The notes under the pieces are model-generated. The model ran no database searches, had not been told where the DNA came from, and saw only the letters and a list, made by a program, of their open reading frames with translations. This document shows, one piece after another, positions 9,277 through 18,932 of a stretch of DNA of 64,000 nucleotides. A program made the position numbers and the translations under genes. Numbering within the stretch: position 1 is the first letter of the stretch; each line of letters opens with the position of its first letter. This DNA comes from Devosia sp. (GTDB lineage: Bacteria; Pseudomonadota; Alphaproteobacteria; Rhizobiales; Devosiaceae), in NCBI RefSeq assembly GCF_024707125.1, contig NZ_JANQAH010000009.1:372001-436000 (forward strand). Reading direction: 5' to 3'.

Positions 9277-12053
9277 AGCCAAGCCGCGCAAAGCGCAATT
9301 CGCCCTCAAGACGGCTGATACCCTTCTCGTCGAGCTTGACGAATTGGTGGGTGATCAACCCGCCAAATCCCCGGCGGCCCGCACGGCAGTGCTTGCGCAT
9401 ATGCGCCAGACCCTGGCGGAGGCGAGGAAAGACGCCGAGGCTGAACTGGTCGCCACCAACAAGGGGACGCGCTGCGCGCAAAACCTTTGTTCGGCGGAAG
9501 ACGAAATCATCACCGCCGTCTATCTCTTCGCAACGACGCGCGTCTATCCGGTCGACAATCCCTCCGGGGCCGAGGCCATCGCCCTCTCCGCTGTCGGCGG
9601 CTATGGCCGTGGCACGCTGGCGCCGGGATCGGACATCGATCTTCTTTTTATCCTGCCCTACAAGCAGACGCCCTGGGGCGAGCAGGTCACCGAATATATT
9701 CTCTATATGCTCTGGGACCTCGGCCAAAAGGTCGGCCACGCCGTCCGCTCGGTCGATGAGTGCATTCGCATGGCCCGCGCCGACATGACCGTGCGCACCG
9801 CCACCCTCGAAGCGCGGTTTCTGACGGGCGACAAGTCGCTCTTCGACAATCTGGTAAAGCGCTTCGAAACCGAGATCATGCCCAAGACGGGCCCGGAATT
9901 CATCGCCGCAAAAATGGCCGAGCGCGACGAGCGCCACCGGCAGATGGGCAATACGCGCTACGTCGTCGAGCCCAATATCAAGGACGGCAAGGGCGGCCTG
10001 CGCGACCTCAATACGCTCTTCTGGATCGGCAAGTATTTTTATCAGGTCAAGACCAGCCACGAACTGGTCGCCAAGGGTGTCCTCACCGACGCCGAATATC
10101 GCCTCTTCCAGCGCGCCGAAGACTTTTTGTGGGCAGTCCGCTGCCACCTTCACTTCGTCACCCATCGCGCCGAGGAAAAGCTGACCTTTGACGTGCAGCC
10201 CGACCTCGCCCGCCGCATGGGCTATGCCGAGCGCGTCGGTATGTTGGGCGTCGAGCGCTTCATGAAGCGCTATTTCCTTGTCGCCAAGGATGTCGGTGAT
10301 CTCACCCGCATCATCTGTGCCAGCCTCGAATTCCGCCATGCCAAGGATATGGACCTCGTCGGTCGCGTGCTGGCCCCCTTCCGCGCCGGCAAGACCAAGA
10401 TCAAAGGCGAGACCGATTTCGTCATCGATACCGGCCGCCTCAATGTCGCGACCCCGGATGCTTTCGAGAAGGACCCGGTCAATCTCATCAAAATGTTCAT
10501 GGTGGCTGGACGCGAGGAACTGCTGTTCCATCCCGATGCCATCAAGCATATCCGAGACAGCCTCAGCCTGATCGACAACAAGCTCAGGAACGACCCCAAG
10601 GCTAACAGCTATTTCCTGACCATTCTGACGAGCCCGCTCTATGTCGAGCGCATCCTGCGTCAGATGAACGAAAGCGGCGTGCTCGGCAAATTCGTGCCCG
10701 ATTTCGGCAAGATCGTCGCGCTGATGCAGTTCAACATGTACCACCACTATACGGTGGACGAGCATCTGATACGCGCCGTGGGTTGCATGGCCGATATCGC
10801 CAATGGCGGCCTGCGCCAGGAACTGCCGCTGACCCACGAACTGCTGCCGCAGCTCAACGATACGCGGCTTCTCTACGTCGCGCTCTTCCTCCACGACGTG
10901 GCCAAGGGGCGGCCGGAAGACCATTCCATTGCCGGCGCGCGTATCGCCCGAAAGCTCTGCCCCCGCTTTGGCCTTAATGCCGCCGAAACCGACACGGTCG
11001 CCTGGCTCATCGAGTACCATCTGCTGATGAGCGAGATCGCCCAGGCCCGCGATATCCAGGATCCCGAAACGGCAAAGGCCTTTGCCGATGTGGTGCAATC
11101 GCCGCAGCGTCTTGCCTTGCTGATGATCCTCACGGCCTGCGATATTCGCGCCGTGGGTCCTGGCACCTGGACCGGCTGGAAGGGCTCGCTCCTTCGCGCG
11201 CTCTATTACGCCACTGAGCCCCTGCTCTCCGGCGGCCACAGCCAGGTCAGCCAATCCGATCGTGTGCAGGCCGCCAAGGAAGCGCTCGCTCAGGCGCTCA
11301 CCAAATGGGCACCGGCCGAGGTGGAAGCCTACGCGGCACGCCACTATGACCACTATTGGCTACGTGCCGAGCCCGAGCTTCAGATCGAGCATGCCCGCAT
11401 GATCCGGCAGGCCGACGAAGCCGGCCAGCCTTTTGCCGGCTCGATCCGGGTGAAGGCGTTTGAAGGCATTACCGAGGTCAGCTTCTACACGCCTGACCAC
11501 CCGCGCCTGCTCTCGCTGATCGCCGGTGCCTGTACCATGCAGGACGCCTCCATTATCGGCGCCCAGATCTTTTTCGACCCGCGACGGCCGCGCCATCGAC
11601 ACTTTTAGGCTGCGCCGCTCGTTTACCTCCGATGAGGACGAAAAGGTCCGCGCCACCCGCATCATCGATACGGTAAAACAGCTCCTCCAGGGCAAGCGCA
11701 CCGTGCTGATCGATCTGGGCAAGGAATCCCGCCACAACAAGCGCCTCAAACCCTTTGCCTTGCCGGCGCAGGTGTCGGTTTCCAATGCTATCTCGGAAAA
11801 ATTCACCGTCATCGAGGTTTCGGGCCTCGACCGCATCGGTCTTCTCTATGCGCTGACGCGCGAAATCTCCGATCTCAACCTCACCATAGGCTCCGCCCAT
11901 ATCGGCACCTATGGCGAAAAGGCCGTCGACGTTTTCTACGTCACCGACCTGACGGGCCAGAAGATTCATGTGAAGCAGCGGCAGCGAAAGATCTATGGCG
12001 CGCTGATGGACGTCTTCGAACGCCCCGAGGAGAAGAAGGCGGCGAATGGCTGA
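9257..12053 (+). CDS. glnD: PII uridylyltransferase / uridylyl-removing enzyme, with a one-base frameshift
   Basis: GlnD senses glutamine and adds or removes UMP on PII proteins, controlling nitrogen assimilation. Domains in order: nucleotidyltransferase with [18 protein letters not shown] near residue 113, the HD domain with [15 protein letters not shown] near 540 for UMP removal, then two ACT domains that bind glutamine (starting near 740 and 845). The frame breaks inside the first ACT domain at the five-T run 11570-11574. Removing one T restores ...[22 protein letters not shown]... and a 931-residue protein ending at 12053. As it stands the product would stop at 11608 and lose most of ACT1 and all of ACT2. 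A homopolymer sequencing error is likely. It starts within mutS and is followed nine bases later by murJ. Confidence 0.94.
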
Positions 12054-12062
12054 TCTGCCTCT

Positions 12063-13625
12063 TTGAGCCTTTTTCGCAATTTTTTCTCGGTCGGCGCCTG
12101 GACACTGGTCAGCCGGGTCTTTGGCCTTGTCCGTGACGCGCTGATGGCGGCGGTGCTTGGCGTTGGGCCGGCGGCTGACGCCTTCAACGCGGCATTTCGC
12201 TTTCCAAATCTCTTCCGCCGGCTCTTTGCCGAAGGCGCCTTCAACACGGCCTTCGTGCCGATGTTTTCCGGCGCGCTTGAGCAGCAGGGCGAGGACGGGG
12301 CGAAACTGCTGGCTTCCAAGATCATGAGCTGGCTCGTCGCCATGCTGGTCGTCGTGACGATCCTGGTCGAAATCTTCATGCCGCAGATCATGGTCGCTTT
12401 CGTCCCCGGCTTCGTGGACGATCAACAAAAGTTCGACCTGACGGTCATGCTGACGCGAATAATGTTCCCCTATCTCGCCTGCATGTCGCTGATGGCGGCC
12501 TATGGCGCGATCCTCAATTCGCTGGGGCGCTTCTTTGCGGCTGCCTTTGCGCCGGTCCTGCTCAATATCGTCAACATTTCCGCGCTGATTCCGCTCGCCA
12601 CCTTCTGGATACAGGATCCGCAGGGCGCCACGGTCTGGGTGGCGCTGGCGACGATGCTCGGCGGCATTGCCCAACTTTGGCTCGTCTGGGTGGCCATTGA
12701 ACGCACTGGTTTCCGGCCCGATTTTCGCTTCCCCCGGTTCGATCCAGAGGTCCGTCGCTTCTGGGTTTTGGCCGTGCCGGCGATCCTCACGGGCGGCATC
12801 ACCCAGATCAATATTTTCGTCGGCACCATCATCGCTTCTGGCGCCGACAGCACGATTTCCATCCTCTCCTATGCCGACCGGCTCTATCAATTGCCGCTGG
12901 GCATCATCGGCATCGCCATAGGCACGGTGCTGCTGCCCGAGCTCAGCCGCCATTTGAAGGGCGGGCGCGAGGCCGATGCACTGGCGAGCCAGGAACAGTC
13001 GCTGTTCATCTCCATGTTGCTCACCATGCCAGCGGCCGCGGCACTCATCGGCATGTCCGAGCCCATTGTGCGCCTGCTCTTCGAGCGTGGTGCTTTCGAT
13101 GCTTTGGCAACGAAGCAAACCGCCGAAGCGCTTGTGGCGTTCTCGGCGGGCCTTCCCGCCTATGTCCTTATCCGCGTGTTGCAGCCGGGCTTTTTTGCGC
13201 GCGAGGATACGGTCACCCCGACCATTTTTGCCGGCGTCAGCGTCGCTGCCAATATCGGCATTTCGCTTCTGCTGTTTCCCAGCATGCTCCATGTCGGTAT
13301 CGCCATTGCGACGGCCGTCTCGTCCTGGATCAATGTCGTGCTGCTGGCGGTTACTTTGGCCGTGCGCGGACATTTTTCCCTGCCGCGCAACCAGTGGTGG
13401 GGCCATATCATGATCGTTCTGATCAGCGCCGCGATGGGGCTGAGCCTCATGCTTCTCGCCAATCATGGTGCCCATCACATCGCTGCAGGCGCGCCTCTCT
13501 GGCGGCAGGTTGCCGTGGTCGGCGCGCTTATCGTCTATGGCGTGGTCTTCTACTTTACCCTCGTCCACATCACCGGCACGCAACGCCTTGGCACGCTGTT
13601 GCGGCGCCTGCGTCGCTCCCGGTGA
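12063..13625 (+). CDS. murJ: Lipid II flippase MurJ
   Basis: Moves the peptidoglycan precursor lipid II across the inner membrane. A 520-residue MviN/MurJ-family protein with about 14 hydrophobic helices. The N-terminal signature is clear: RNFFSVGAWTLVSRVFGLVRD, then AFNAAFRFPNLFRRLFAEGAF. The start is TTG (SLFRNFFS follows), nine bases after the restored glnD stop. No in-frame ATG gives the family N-terminus, so TTG is the best choice. It belongs to the mutS-glnD-murJ-trpS run that is widespread in Rhizobiales. Confidence 0.95.
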   Translation: MSLFRNFFSVGAWTLVSRVFGLVRDALMAAVLGVGPAADAFNAAFRFPNLFRRLFAEGAFNTAFVPMFSGALEQQGEDGAKLLASKIMSWLVAMLVVVTILVEIFMPQIMVAFVPGFVDDQQKFDLTVMLTRIMFPYLACMSLMAAYGAILNSLGRFFAAAFAPVLLNIVNISALIPLATFWIQDPQGATVWVALATMLGGIAQLWLVWVAIERTGFRPDFRFPRFDPEVRRFWVLAVPAILTGGITQINIFVGTIIASGADSTISILSYADRLYQLPLGIIGIAIGTVLLPELSRHLKGGREADALASQEQSLFISMLLTMPAAAALIGMSEPIVRLLFERGAFDALATKQTAEALVAFSAGLPAYVLIRVLQPGFFAREDTVTPTIFAGVSVAANIGISLLLFPSMLHVGIAIATAVSSWINVVLLAVTLAVRGHFSLPRNQWWGHIMIVLISAAMGLSLMLLANHGAHHIAAGAPLWRQVAVVGALIVYGVVFYFTLVHITGTQRLGTLLRRLRRSR

Positions 13626-13691
13626 TAGTTTCCAATCGGCGCGGCTCCGTATAGAACGGGGCCATCTGCCTATCATCCGCTTCTGGGACCC

Positions 13692-14723
13692 ATGGCCTTT
13701 TCTCCTCGCGTTTTTTCCGGCATCCAGCCTTCGGGCGATCTGCATCTGGGCAATTATCTCGGCGCCATCCGCCGTTTCGTGCCCCTTCAGGACACGCATG
13801 AGACCATCTATTGCGTGGTCGACATGCATGCGATCACGGTCTGGCAGGAGCCCAACGCCCTGCGCCGCGCCACGCGCGAAGTCGCTGCCGCCTTTATCGC
13901 TGCCGGCGTCGATCCCAAGCGCTCGATCGTCTTCAACCAGAGCCAGGTCATGCAGCATGCTGAACTGGCCTGGGTGTTCAACTGTGTTGCGCGCATCGGC
14001 TGGATGAACCGCATGACGCAGTTCAAGGACAAGGCCGGCAAGAATTCCGAGAATGTTTCGCTCGGCCTTCTGGCCTACCCGTCCCTGATGGCTGCCGACA
14101 TCCTGCTCTACAAGGCAACGGCCGTGCCTGTGGGCGATGACCAGAAGCAGCATCTGGAACTGACGCGCGACATCGCGGCAAAATTCAACAATGACTATGC
14201 CGCCTCGATCGTCGAACAGGGTCTCGATCCTGATTTCTTCCCGATCACGGAGCCGCTGATTGCGGGCCCCGCGACGCGCATCATGAGTCTGCGTGATGGG
14301 ACCAAGAAAATGAGCAAGTCGGACCCGTCCGATCAGTCGCGCATCTCGCTGCTCGATGATGCCGATGCCATTTCCAAAAAAATCAAGAAGGCGACCACTG
14401 ACCCGGCCGAATTGCCTGTTGAGGTCGAAGGTCTGAAGGGGCGTCCGGAAGCCGACAATCTCGTTGGCATTTATGCCGCGCTCTCGGACAAGACCAAGAC
14501 TGAGGTTCTGGCTGAGTTCGGTGGCCATGGCTGGGGCAAGTTCAAGCCGGCTTTGGCTGATCTGGCCGTAGCCCAGTTGGCTCCGATGGCTGGCGAAATG
14601 CGTCGCCTGATCGAGGATACCACCACGATCGACGCCATCCTGCGCGATGGCGGCGAGCGCGCGGCGGCTCTCGCCGAAAAGACCATGCACGACGTGCGCC
14701 GCATCGTCGGTTTCATCCGCTAG
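13692..14723 (+). CDS. trpS: Tryptophanyl-tRNA synthetase
   Basis: Class I aminoacyl-tRNA synthetase charging tRNA-Trp. It has 343 residues, close to the usual 335-355. The HIGH-equivalent is HLGN at residues 18-21 in [13 protein letters not shown], and the KMSKS loop is KMSKSDPSD near 206. Other family landmarks are [21 protein letters not shown] and [18 protein letters not shown]. It ends 13 bases before the universal stress gene, on the same strand. Confidence 0.97.
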   Translation: MAFSPRVFSGIQPSGDLHLGNYLGAIRRFVPLQDTHETIYCVVDMHAITVWQEPNALRRATREVAAAFIAAGVDPKRSIVFNQSQVMQHAELAWVFNCVARIGWMNRMTQFKDKAGKNSENVSLGLLAYPSLMAADILLYKATAVPVGDDQKQHLELTRDIAAKFNNDYAASIVEQGLDPDFFPITEPLIAGPATRIMSLRDGTKKMSKSDPSDQSRISLLDDADAISKKIKKATTDPAELPVEVEGLKGRPEADNLVGIYAALSDKTKTEVLAEFGGHGWGKFKPALADLAVAQLAPMAGEMRRLIEDTTTIDAILRDGGERAAALAEKTMHDVRRIVGFIR

Positions 14724-14736
14724 TTCGGAGGCGCCT

Positions 14737-15207
14737 TTGTACGATACCGAATACAAGCGCAAATTCCTCGTTGTCATTGACGAGACGGAAGAGTGCGACC
14801 GCGCCCTTACCTTTGCCGCCTTTCGCGTCAAGCGAACGGGCGGCACGGTGGTGCTGGTCACCGTGATCCCCAAGCCCGAATTCATCGGCATGGGCGTCGA
14901 GGACGTACTGCGCGCCGAAGCGGTCGAGGAGGCCGAGCGCAATCTCGATTCGCGTCTCGCCCGCATCAGGGAAATTGGTGATGTGCGCGCCGAAACGGTC
15001 ATTCGCGAAGGCAATGGCGCCGAGCAGATCGAGCAGTTGATCGACAAGGATCACGACATCGCCATTCTGGTACTGGCGGCGTCTCGGTCGGGTGAAGGTC
15101 CCGGCCCGCTCGTCACCCACTTTGCCGGTCGCGCCAATGCCCTGCCTATCCCGCTGACCATCGTACCGGGCCGGATGAGCGACGAAGAGATTATCGCGAT
15201 CTGCTAA
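14737..15207 (+). CDS. Universal stress protein, UspA family
   Basis: A 156-residue single-domain USP. The Rossmann-like fold opens with KFLVVIDETEECDRAL and closes with the nucleotide-binding pattern around ASRSGEGPGPLVTHF and PLTIVPG. Members are induced under stress and many bind ATP or AMP. A longer in-frame reading back to 14647 lies inside trpS and is implausible. The TTG at 14737, preceded by CGGAGG, gives the natural start (M)YDTEYKRKF. It sits directly behind trpS, as in other Rhizobiales. Confidence 0.85.
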   Translation: MYDTEYKRKFLVVIDETEECDRALTFAAFRVKRTGGTVVLVTVIPKPEFIGMGVEDVLRAEAVEEAERNLDSRLARIREIGDVRAETVIREGNGAEQIEQLIDKDHDIAILVLAASRSGEGPGPLVTHFAGRANALPIPLTIVPGRMSDEEIIAIC

Positions 15208-15220
15208 GCGTGCCGCAGGC

Positions 15221-15245
15221 AAAATCGCGCCAGTGGCGCGATTTT
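15221..15245. terminator. Bidirectional hairpin between usp and DUF3817
   Basis: AAAATCGCGCC and GGCGCGATTTT pair perfectly around AGT, with A and T runs on both sides, so it can end transcripts from either strand. The design resembles the AAATCGCTCC-GGT-GGAGCGATTT hairpin at 20131-20153. Confidence 0.75.
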
Positions 15246-15327
15246 AGCGCAGCAGGCCCGAAGAGCTATGCTCGCAGGGCAAGGCCCGGCGCTCGGACCT
15301 CTACCACCACTTCTCGCCGCAAGTTGG

Positions 15328-15350
15328 ATTGCCCGGATAAACCGGGCAAT
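15328..15350. repeat. REP-type palindrome
   Basis: ATTGCCCGG and CCGGGCAAT pair around a five-base loop and are followed by GACG. The layout matches the ATTGCCGGG/CCCGGCAAT element at 3670-3692. Confidence 0.55.
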
Positions 15351-15383
15351 GACGGCGACGGTGAGGTTTGAACTACCTGACTT

Positions 15384-15677
15384 CTAAGCCGTCTCAGCCA
15401 ACTGCTTTCGCTTCAAAAACGGGTCATTCAAAAACGTCCCGAACGGCACAAACGCAGCCAGCGTCGTCCGCACCCAGTCAAACCCTGCAAATCCCCTCCC
15501 TGGCAGGCAGATCGTCATCGCCAGAATATAGGCGATGAAGGCGACCCCGTGGATAAGTCCGATGGGCGGGACGAGGCCGGGATAGCCGAACCAATACTTT
15601 GCCGGCATGGCGACGAGGAACAGGGCCAGGGTTGTAATGCCTTCGGCAACGCCGATATATCTGAACAGACGGATCAT
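15384..15677 (-). CDS. DUF3817 membrane protein
   Basis: A 97-residue integral membrane protein with three hydrophobic segments. IRLFRYIGVAEGITTLALF, AMPAKYWFGYPGLVPPIGLIHGVAF and a C-terminal FVPFGTFLNDPFL are the signature of DUF3817 proteins, whose role is unknown. It is a lone gene facing trpS-usp, with a shared terminator hairpin at 15221-15245. Confidence 0.8.
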   Translation of the reverse strand: MIRLFRYIGVAEGITTLALFLVAMPAKYWFGYPGLVPPIGLIHGVAFIAYILAMTICLPGRGFAGFDWVRTTLAAFVPFGTFLNDPFLKRKQLAETA

Positions 15678-15759
15678 GATATGGTGCTAGCGCATGGCAG
15701 CCATATCGCGCCACGCGACAAAGCAGCGCAAATTGGGCTTGCAGCGAACCCGTCTCTAA

Positions 15760-15776
15760 TTTAGAAGCGTTCTAAG
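15760..15776. promoter_or_regulatory. Irr/ICE-type iron regulatory box upstream of nfuA
   Basis: TTTAGAA-GCG-TTCTAAG contains a perfect TTAGAA/TTCTAA inverted repeat with a three-base spacer (15761-15775), 22 bases before the nfuA ATG. The iron control element bound by Irr in Rhizobiales has this form, TTTAGAA-N3-TTCTAAA. Position and form suggest iron or haem control of nfuA. The assignment comes from pattern memory, not from a matrix scan. Confidence 0.6.
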
Positions 15777-15797
15777 TCTACTCCACGGAGAGAGTTT

Positions 15798-16364
15798 ATG
15801 TTCATCCAGACCGAAGCCACGCCGAACCCGGCCACGCTCAAATTCCTGCCCGGTCGTGATGTGCTGGTCGGCGAACCGCGCGATTTCCGCACGCTCGATG
15901 CCGCCGAAGCCTCTCCGCTGGCCGCCAGTCTTTTCGGCATTTCCGGCGTCACCGGCGTTTTCCTCGGCTCCGATTTCATCTCGGTGACCAAGGATGACAC
16001 CAACTGGGCCCATATCAAGCCGGCTATTCTCGGCGTGATCATGGACCACTTCCTCTCGGGCAAGCCGGTCATTTCCGAAGGCAGCGAAGTCGACACCGAT
16101 TTTGCCGCCGGCGAAGAGTTCTTCGAGGAAGAAGACAAGGAAATGGTCGAAGTCATCAAGGAACTGCTGGCGACGCGTGTGCGTCCGGCAGTGGCCATGG
16201 ATGGCGGCGACATCATTTTCCGCGGTTTCAAGGAAGGCACCGTCTTCCTACATATGCAGGGCGCCTGCTCGGGCTGCCCCTCTTCGACCGCGACCCTCAA
16301 GAGCGGTATCGAAAATCTCCTCCGTCACTTCGTGCCGGGCGTGGAATCGGTTCAGCAAGTCTGA
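15798..16364 (+). CDS. nfuA: NfuA-like iron-sulfur scaffold/carrier protein
   Basis: A 188-residue two-domain Nfu protein. The N-terminal domain (MFIQTEATPNPATLKFLPG) is the Nfu_N fold found in alphaproteobacteria and mitochondria. The C-terminal NifU-like domain (about 115-188) ends with Cys157-X-X-Cys160 in GACSGCPSST, which holds a bridging 4Fe-4S cluster between two subunits for delivery to apoproteins. The ATG has ACGGAG upstream. The iron box at 15760-15776 suggests repression or activation according to iron status. It follows trpS-usp in the Rhizobiales order, with DUF3817 inserted on the other strand. Confidence 0.92.
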   Translation: MFIQTEATPNPATLKFLPGRDVLVGEPRDFRTLDAAEASPLAASLFGISGVTGVFLGSDFISVTKDDTNWAHIKPAILGVIMDHFLSGKPVISEGSEVDTDFAAGEEFFEEEDKEMVEVIKELLATRVRPAVAMDGGDIIFRGFKEGTVFLHMQGACSGCPSSTATLKSGIENLLRHFVPGVESVQQV

Positions 16365-16400
16365 TCCGAAGCCGCACTACCAGTTAAGCAGCAAGCCAGG

Positions 16401-16426
16401 GGCCTCGATGAGTTTTCATCGGGGCC
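16401..16426 (+). terminator. Terminator of nfuA
   Basis: GGCC-t-CGATGA pairs with TCATCG-g-GGCC around GTTT, followed by TTTGACTTTT. It overlaps the end of the convergent formamidase-like gene. Confidence 0.7.
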
Positions 16427-17339
16427 TTTGACTTTTCGGCAGGTACTTTTTGGGGATGTGGCAGACCATGGTGAAGGCTGGGTCGAAGACATTGCCGACC
16501 TCGTAGCGCACCACCTGCCCCATAAGGTGGCTGGCGGCGACAGCGGAGAGGCCGTATTCGCCGGTCAACCAGTCGAACATGTCCGTCGTCGCGTGCTGCA
16601 ATGCCTGGTCCAGCGGCCGAGCATTGCCTACTGAATAGATCGTCTCGGCAGTTTCGCCGCGCGGCCAGGCTTGTTTGCGGTTTTTGAGCACGCTGAAGCG
16701 AAATTCCACTTCCATAGCGGTTTCAACGCCGGTGCCGACGATTTCGCCGTCGCCCTGGATAGCGTGGCAATCGCCGAGGAAGAATAGGGCGCCGGGCTCG
16801 AAGACGGGAAGCCAGATGCGGGCGCCGGGGCCAAAGCCGCGATAGTCCATATTGCCACCGTTCTCGGCGCTGGTGGCGGTGGAAATGGCCTGGCCATGGG
16901 CCGGAGCGACGCCAAAACAGCCGAGCATGGGTTCGATGGGCAGAATGAGCTGCTCCAGCCCTTCGACCGGCTCCTTCAGACGCACCGTGCCAGCCTTGGC
17001 ATCGATGACCCAGTCGATTTTTATGCGCGGTGGCAGGTCGCGGACCCGCTCGGGGTCAACGACATTGGCGGCGAGGGCGCCACGGGTCCAGCCGTGTTCG
17101 CGGATCGGCGTCATGCGAATGATGTCGACCTGCAGCACATCGCCCGGTTCGGTGCCTTCCACATGGATAGGCCCGTTCATCGGGTTGGAGCCATGGGCGC
17201 GGGTGACACCGTGCTTGTCCACACCGGCCGCGTCGAGCGTCTCGGTGATCACGGTGTCGCCATCAGCCACATGGAGGGCAGCCGGGAGTTTTGCGAGCAC
17301 GCTATGCCACGCCGCGGCTTCGAAACGATGGATAGCCAC
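16416..17339 (-). CDS. Acetamidase/formamidase family protein
   Basis: A 307-residue FmdA/AmdA-fold protein. Typical patterns are the N-terminal ...VADGDTVITETLDA, NPMNGPIHVEGTEPGDVLQVDI, MLGCFGVAP, GGNMDYRGFGPGARIWLPVF and GALFFLGDCHAIQGDGEIVGTGVET, the stretch that shapes the zinc-dependent active site. It probably releases ammonia from a short-chain amide, but the natural substrate is unknown. The start is GTG at 17339, overlapping the restored corC stop by one base, so it is translated after corC. Confidence 0.88.
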   Translation of the reverse strand: MAIHRFEAAAWHSVLAKLPAALHVADGDTVITETLDAAGVDKHGVTRAHGSNPMNGPIHVEGTEPGDVLQVDIIRMTPIREHGWTRGALAANVVDPERVRDLPPRIKIDWVIDAKAGTVRLKEPVEGLEQLILPIEPMLGCFGVAPAHGQAISTATSAENGGNMDYRGFGPGARIWLPVFEPGALFFLGDCHAIQGDGEIVGTGVETAMEVEFRFSVLKNRKQAWPRGETAETIYSVGNARPLDQALQHATTDMFDWLTGEYGLSAVAASHLMGQVVRYEVGNVFDPAFTMVCHIPKKYLPKSQRPR

Positions 17340-18369
17340 TATTCAGCCGCTGCCTTCTGGTCTTCGGGGCGCTGGTCGGTGATCGCCAGGATTTCCTCTG
17401 ACTCCCCCGCTTGCGGCGGATGCGCAGGCGCTTGATGCGGCGGCCGTCAGCGGCAAGGATTTCGAACTCGAAACCGTCGAGCCCGGTCACCTTTTCACCG
17501 CGGCGCGGTACGTGGCCAGCGAGGTCGAAGACGAGGCCGCCCAGCGTTTCGACGTCTTCGGCGTGTTCGCCGGGATCGAAATCGGGGCCGACAACGGCGC
17601 GGACTTCGTCCAATTCGGCGCGGGCATTGGCGATGTAGGTATCTTCGCCCACCTTACGCACCATGGCGCGGACGGCTTCGTCGTGTTCGTCCTCGATCTT
17701 GCCCACGATCGCTTCAAGGAGGTCCTCAATGGTCACAAGACCATCGGTGCCGCCATATTCATCGACGACGATGGCCATATGGACGCGGGAGGCGCGCATG
17801 GATTGGAGGAGGTCACCGGCCGGCATGAAGGTCGGCACGAACATGGCCGTGCGGGTAATGCCGAGCTTGCTGATCTTCTGGCGCAGCGCGGCCGAGAGCA
17901 GTTTTACCGGGACGTCTTTTTCAGGATCGGTCACCGGCTCGGTGATCTTGGCCATGGCATCCTTGATGTGGATGAAGCCGATGATCTTGTCGAGTTCGTC
18001 TTCGTAGACGGGCAGGCGCGAATGGCCAACCTGGCGGAATTTTGCGAGCAGCGTACCGAGATTGATATCGGCTTCGACGGCCTGGATATCGGAGCGCTCG
18101 ACCATGATGTCGTCGATCGAGACGGCTGACAGTTTCAGCACGTTCTGCAGGATCGTGCGTTCGCTCTCGGTAAAGTCCTGCGTCTCAGCGCCGGCGCTCT
18201 CGTCGAGCGCCACCTGCAGATCATTGCGCAGGCTGACCGGACGAAGCGTCAGGATGGATTTGAGTCTGTTGATCAGGCTCGGCCCTCGCGTCGGCTGAGC
18301 GAGGGCGGGACTAGAGGAAGGTTCGGGATTATCAGGCACCCGGTTGCCCTTGCGATCGGTGTCGTTCAT
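17339..18369 (-). CDS. corC: CorC/TlyC-type CBS-pair protein, frameshifted near its end
   Basis: A hemolysin-family CBS protein without the membrane domain. There is a disordered N-terminus (about 1-55), an acidic linker, then two CBS repeats ([19 protein letters not shown]... and ...[47 protein letters not shown]...), followed by a CorC_HlyC domain ([14 protein letters not shown]...). Members bind adenine nucleotides and are linked to Mg/Co efflux. The final residues are frameshifted at a five-base run (17404-17408). Adding one base turns a basic nonsense tail into [17 protein letters not shown]... with a TAG at 17339-17341 that overlaps the next GTG start. The ATG at 18369 was preferred to the TTG at 18372. 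It is the last core gene of the phoH-ybeY-corC operon. Confidence 0.88.
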
Positions 18370-18444
18370 CAATCTTAGGCTGCGTGAAGCAGCGCGCTAT
18401 CCTCATATGGACAAATAAAGCAGCCAGGCCGGAAATTCGTCGGC

Positions 18445-18921
18445 CTAGTCGGCGTAGGGATCGGCAATGCCGAGCCCGGCCAGTATCTGGGTTTCGAGGC
18501 CTTCCATTTCCTGGGCCTCGTCCTCATCGAGGTGATCATAGCCCAAAATGTGCAAAAAGCCATGCACAACGAGATGGGTGAAATGATCTTCAAGGCTGGT
18601 GCCCTGTTCTTCGGCCTCGCGGATGAGGGTTTCACGGGCGAGCGTAATGTCGCCCAGAATGCCGATGACGGGGTCGAAAGGCTCGATTTGCGGGAAGCTC
18701 AGGACGTTCGTCGACGCGTCCTTGCCCCGATATTGCGCATTGAGTTCGCGCTGTTCCGCGTCATCGGTGAGCAGTATCGAAATCTCGGCGGCGCCCTTTG
18801 CCTTGGGCTTGGCGCCGGCCAAGGCGGCGAGCACCGCGCGCTCGGCAAGGGCGTCAAAATGGTCGGGCCAGTCATCCGCGTTGCGGATGACTGCGATTTC
18901 AAGCGGGGGAATCGGCGGCAT
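18445..18921 (-). CDS. ybeY: Endoribonuclease / rRNA maturation factor YbeY
   Basis: A 158-residue zinc metalloprotein needed for 16S rRNA 3' end maturation and 70S quality control. The zinc-binding signature is intact: HGFLHILGYDH, preceded by FTHLVV, with the usual upstream GDITLARETLIREAEEQG and NVLSFPQ segments. It begins 11 bases after the phoH stop, the normal gene order, which also fits a joint role in RNA processing. Confidence 0.95.
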   Translation of the reverse strand: MPPIPPLEIAVIRNADDWPDHFDALAERAVLAALAGAKPKAKGAAEISILLTDDAEQRELNAQYRGKDASTNVLSFPQIEPFDPVIGILGDITLARETLIREAEEQGTSLEDHFTHLVVHGFLHILGYDHLDEDEAQEMEGLETQILAGLGIADPYAD

Positions 18922-18932
18922 AAGGGTGTGGG

